Below, piece after piece: positions 13,748 to 14,295 of a DNA stretch of 14,295 nt (position 1 is the first letter of the stretch; the number at the start of each line of letters is the position of its first letter). The position numbers and the translations under genes are program-made. Under the pieces are notes generated by a model. It searched no databases and was not told where the DNA came from. It worked only from the letters and a program-made list of their open reading frames with translations. Source of the stretch: Candidatus Avelusimicrobium faecicola (GTDB lineage Bacteria > Elusimicrobiota > Elusimicrobia > Elusimicrobiales > Elusimicrobiaceae); NCBI GenBank assembly GCA_900540405.1, contig UQFW01000038.1:1-14295 (forward strand), read 5' to 3'.

Positions 13748-14295
13748 TTATAAATACCGGCCGGTTAGGCTCTGCGGGCATTGTTTAATTGTTTCCGCGG
13801 GGCCGCACGCCACCACGGTTCCCCCCGCACTGCCGCCGCCCGGCCCCATATCAATGATATAGTCCGCGTGGCGCAAAACGTCCAAATCGTGTTCAATTAC
13901 CACCACCGTTGCGCCATTTTGAATGAGCCTTTGGAACACCCCCAACAGCGTGCGCACGTCTAACGGGTGCAGGCCGATGGTGGGCTCGTCAAACACAAAT
14001 ACGGTGGAATGTTGCGGCTTGCCCATTTCACTTGCCAATTTTAAGCGTTGGGCTTCCCCGCCGGAAAGGCTGGGGGTTTCTTCGCCCAAGGTCAAATACC
14101 CCAGGCCCAAATCTTGCAGGATTTGCAAGCGTTGGCGCACCACTTTCCAATCCGCGCACGCGTCCAACGCCGCGGAAACATCCAACGCCATCAGCTCCGG
14201 CAATGAAAACTTTTCCCCGCGCCGGTTGGTATATTTTACGTCAAACGCTTCCCGCGCATAGCGCGCCCCGCGGCAAGTGGGGCAAGGCACGTCCA
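13748..14295 (-). CDS. uvrA: UvrA, excinuclease ABC subunit A, C-terminal part (5' end beyond window)
   Basis: The 3' part of the gene for the damage-recognition ATPase of nucleotide excision repair. About 182 codons are present of a protein usually above 900 aa; the frame is open through the right edge. Visible are the second CxxC of the C-terminal zinc finger (VPCPTCRGARY), ILQDLGLGYLTLGE, the ABC signature SLSGGEAQRLKLA, Walker B VFVFDEPTIGLHPLD, the switch histidine in VIEHDLDVL, and IIDMGPGGGSAGG near the end. The protein ends SLTGRYL, slightly shorter than many UvrA tails. It is followed 13 bp later by the rRNA methyltransferase gene. Confidence 0.96.
   Translation of the reverse strand, partial: DVPCPTCRGARYAREAFDVKYTNRRGEKFSLPELMALDVSAALDACADWKVVRQRLQILQDLGLGYLTLGEETPSLSGGEAQRLKLASEMGKPQHSTVFVFDEPTIGLHPLDVRTLLGVFQRLIQNGATVVVIEHDLDVLRHADYIIDMGPGGGSAGGTVVACGPAETIKQCPQSLTGRYL

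Noticed and set aside
1..14295. Mobile element, prophage, CRISPR or defence island
   Set aside because: No transposase, integrase, terminal repeats, spaced direct repeats or tRNA-like sequence was found. A WYL regulator alone is not enough to call a defence locus.

Overview
The window appears to be chromosomal DNA from a diderm (Gram-negative-type), probably anaerobic bacterium of mid-range GC content. The evidence is an outer-membrane beta-barrel, a Wza-type export lipoprotein, Wzc/Wzb-type tyrosine phosphorylation enzymes and a small protein carrying a class III ribonucleotide reductase glycyl-radical motif. The overall style recalls Elusimicrobiota, but this is only an impression; no rRNA or other marker settles the phylum.

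Left edge (1-2473): a 3'-truncated glucose-1-phosphate thymidylyltransferase gene (rfbA/rmlA) reads leftward off the window. Diverging from it is a two-gene rightward unit: a small secreted FecR-like protein and a PF10082-like outer-membrane beta-barrel. This unit ends in a strong, apparently bidirectional hairpin terminator.

Polysaccharide block (2559-10496): six leftward genes lie head to tail. In transcription order they are a Wzy/WaaL-type O-antigen polymerase or ligase, a short Wza-like export lipoprotein, a Wzc-like BY-kinase, a UDP-sugar 4-epimerase-like SDR enzyme, a WbaP/WcaJ-type initiating phosphoglycosyltransferase, and a secreted TIM-barrel glycoside-hydrolase-like protein. Several overlap or nearly abut. 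A Wzb-like low-molecular-weight tyrosine phosphatase diverges from the polymerase gene across only 35 bp. Together they cover sugar activation, lipid-linked initiation, polymerisation, regulated export and possibly trimming. The flippase (Wzx) and the elongating glycosyltransferases are not in the window. The export lipoprotein is of the short class with no obvious outer-membrane helix, so the neighbouring beta-barrel is a reasonable candidate for the outer-membrane conduit.

Middle (10497-11381): this looks like a disturbed patch. It holds an unrecognised 118-aa leftward ORF without an upstream ribosome-binding site, a rightward-pointing terminator with no adjacent rightward gene, and a 71-aa protein that is essentially only the glycyl-radical tail of NrdD. 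A 15-bp palindrome lies upstream of the 71-aa gene.

Right edge (11382-14295): leftward genes for a WYL-domain transcriptional regulator, an RsmF/YebU-like rRNA m5C methyltransferase and the C-terminal part of UvrA, which continues off the right end. This part looks like ordinary housekeeping sequence.

No tRNA, rRNA, CRISPR array, insertion sequence or integrase was seen.
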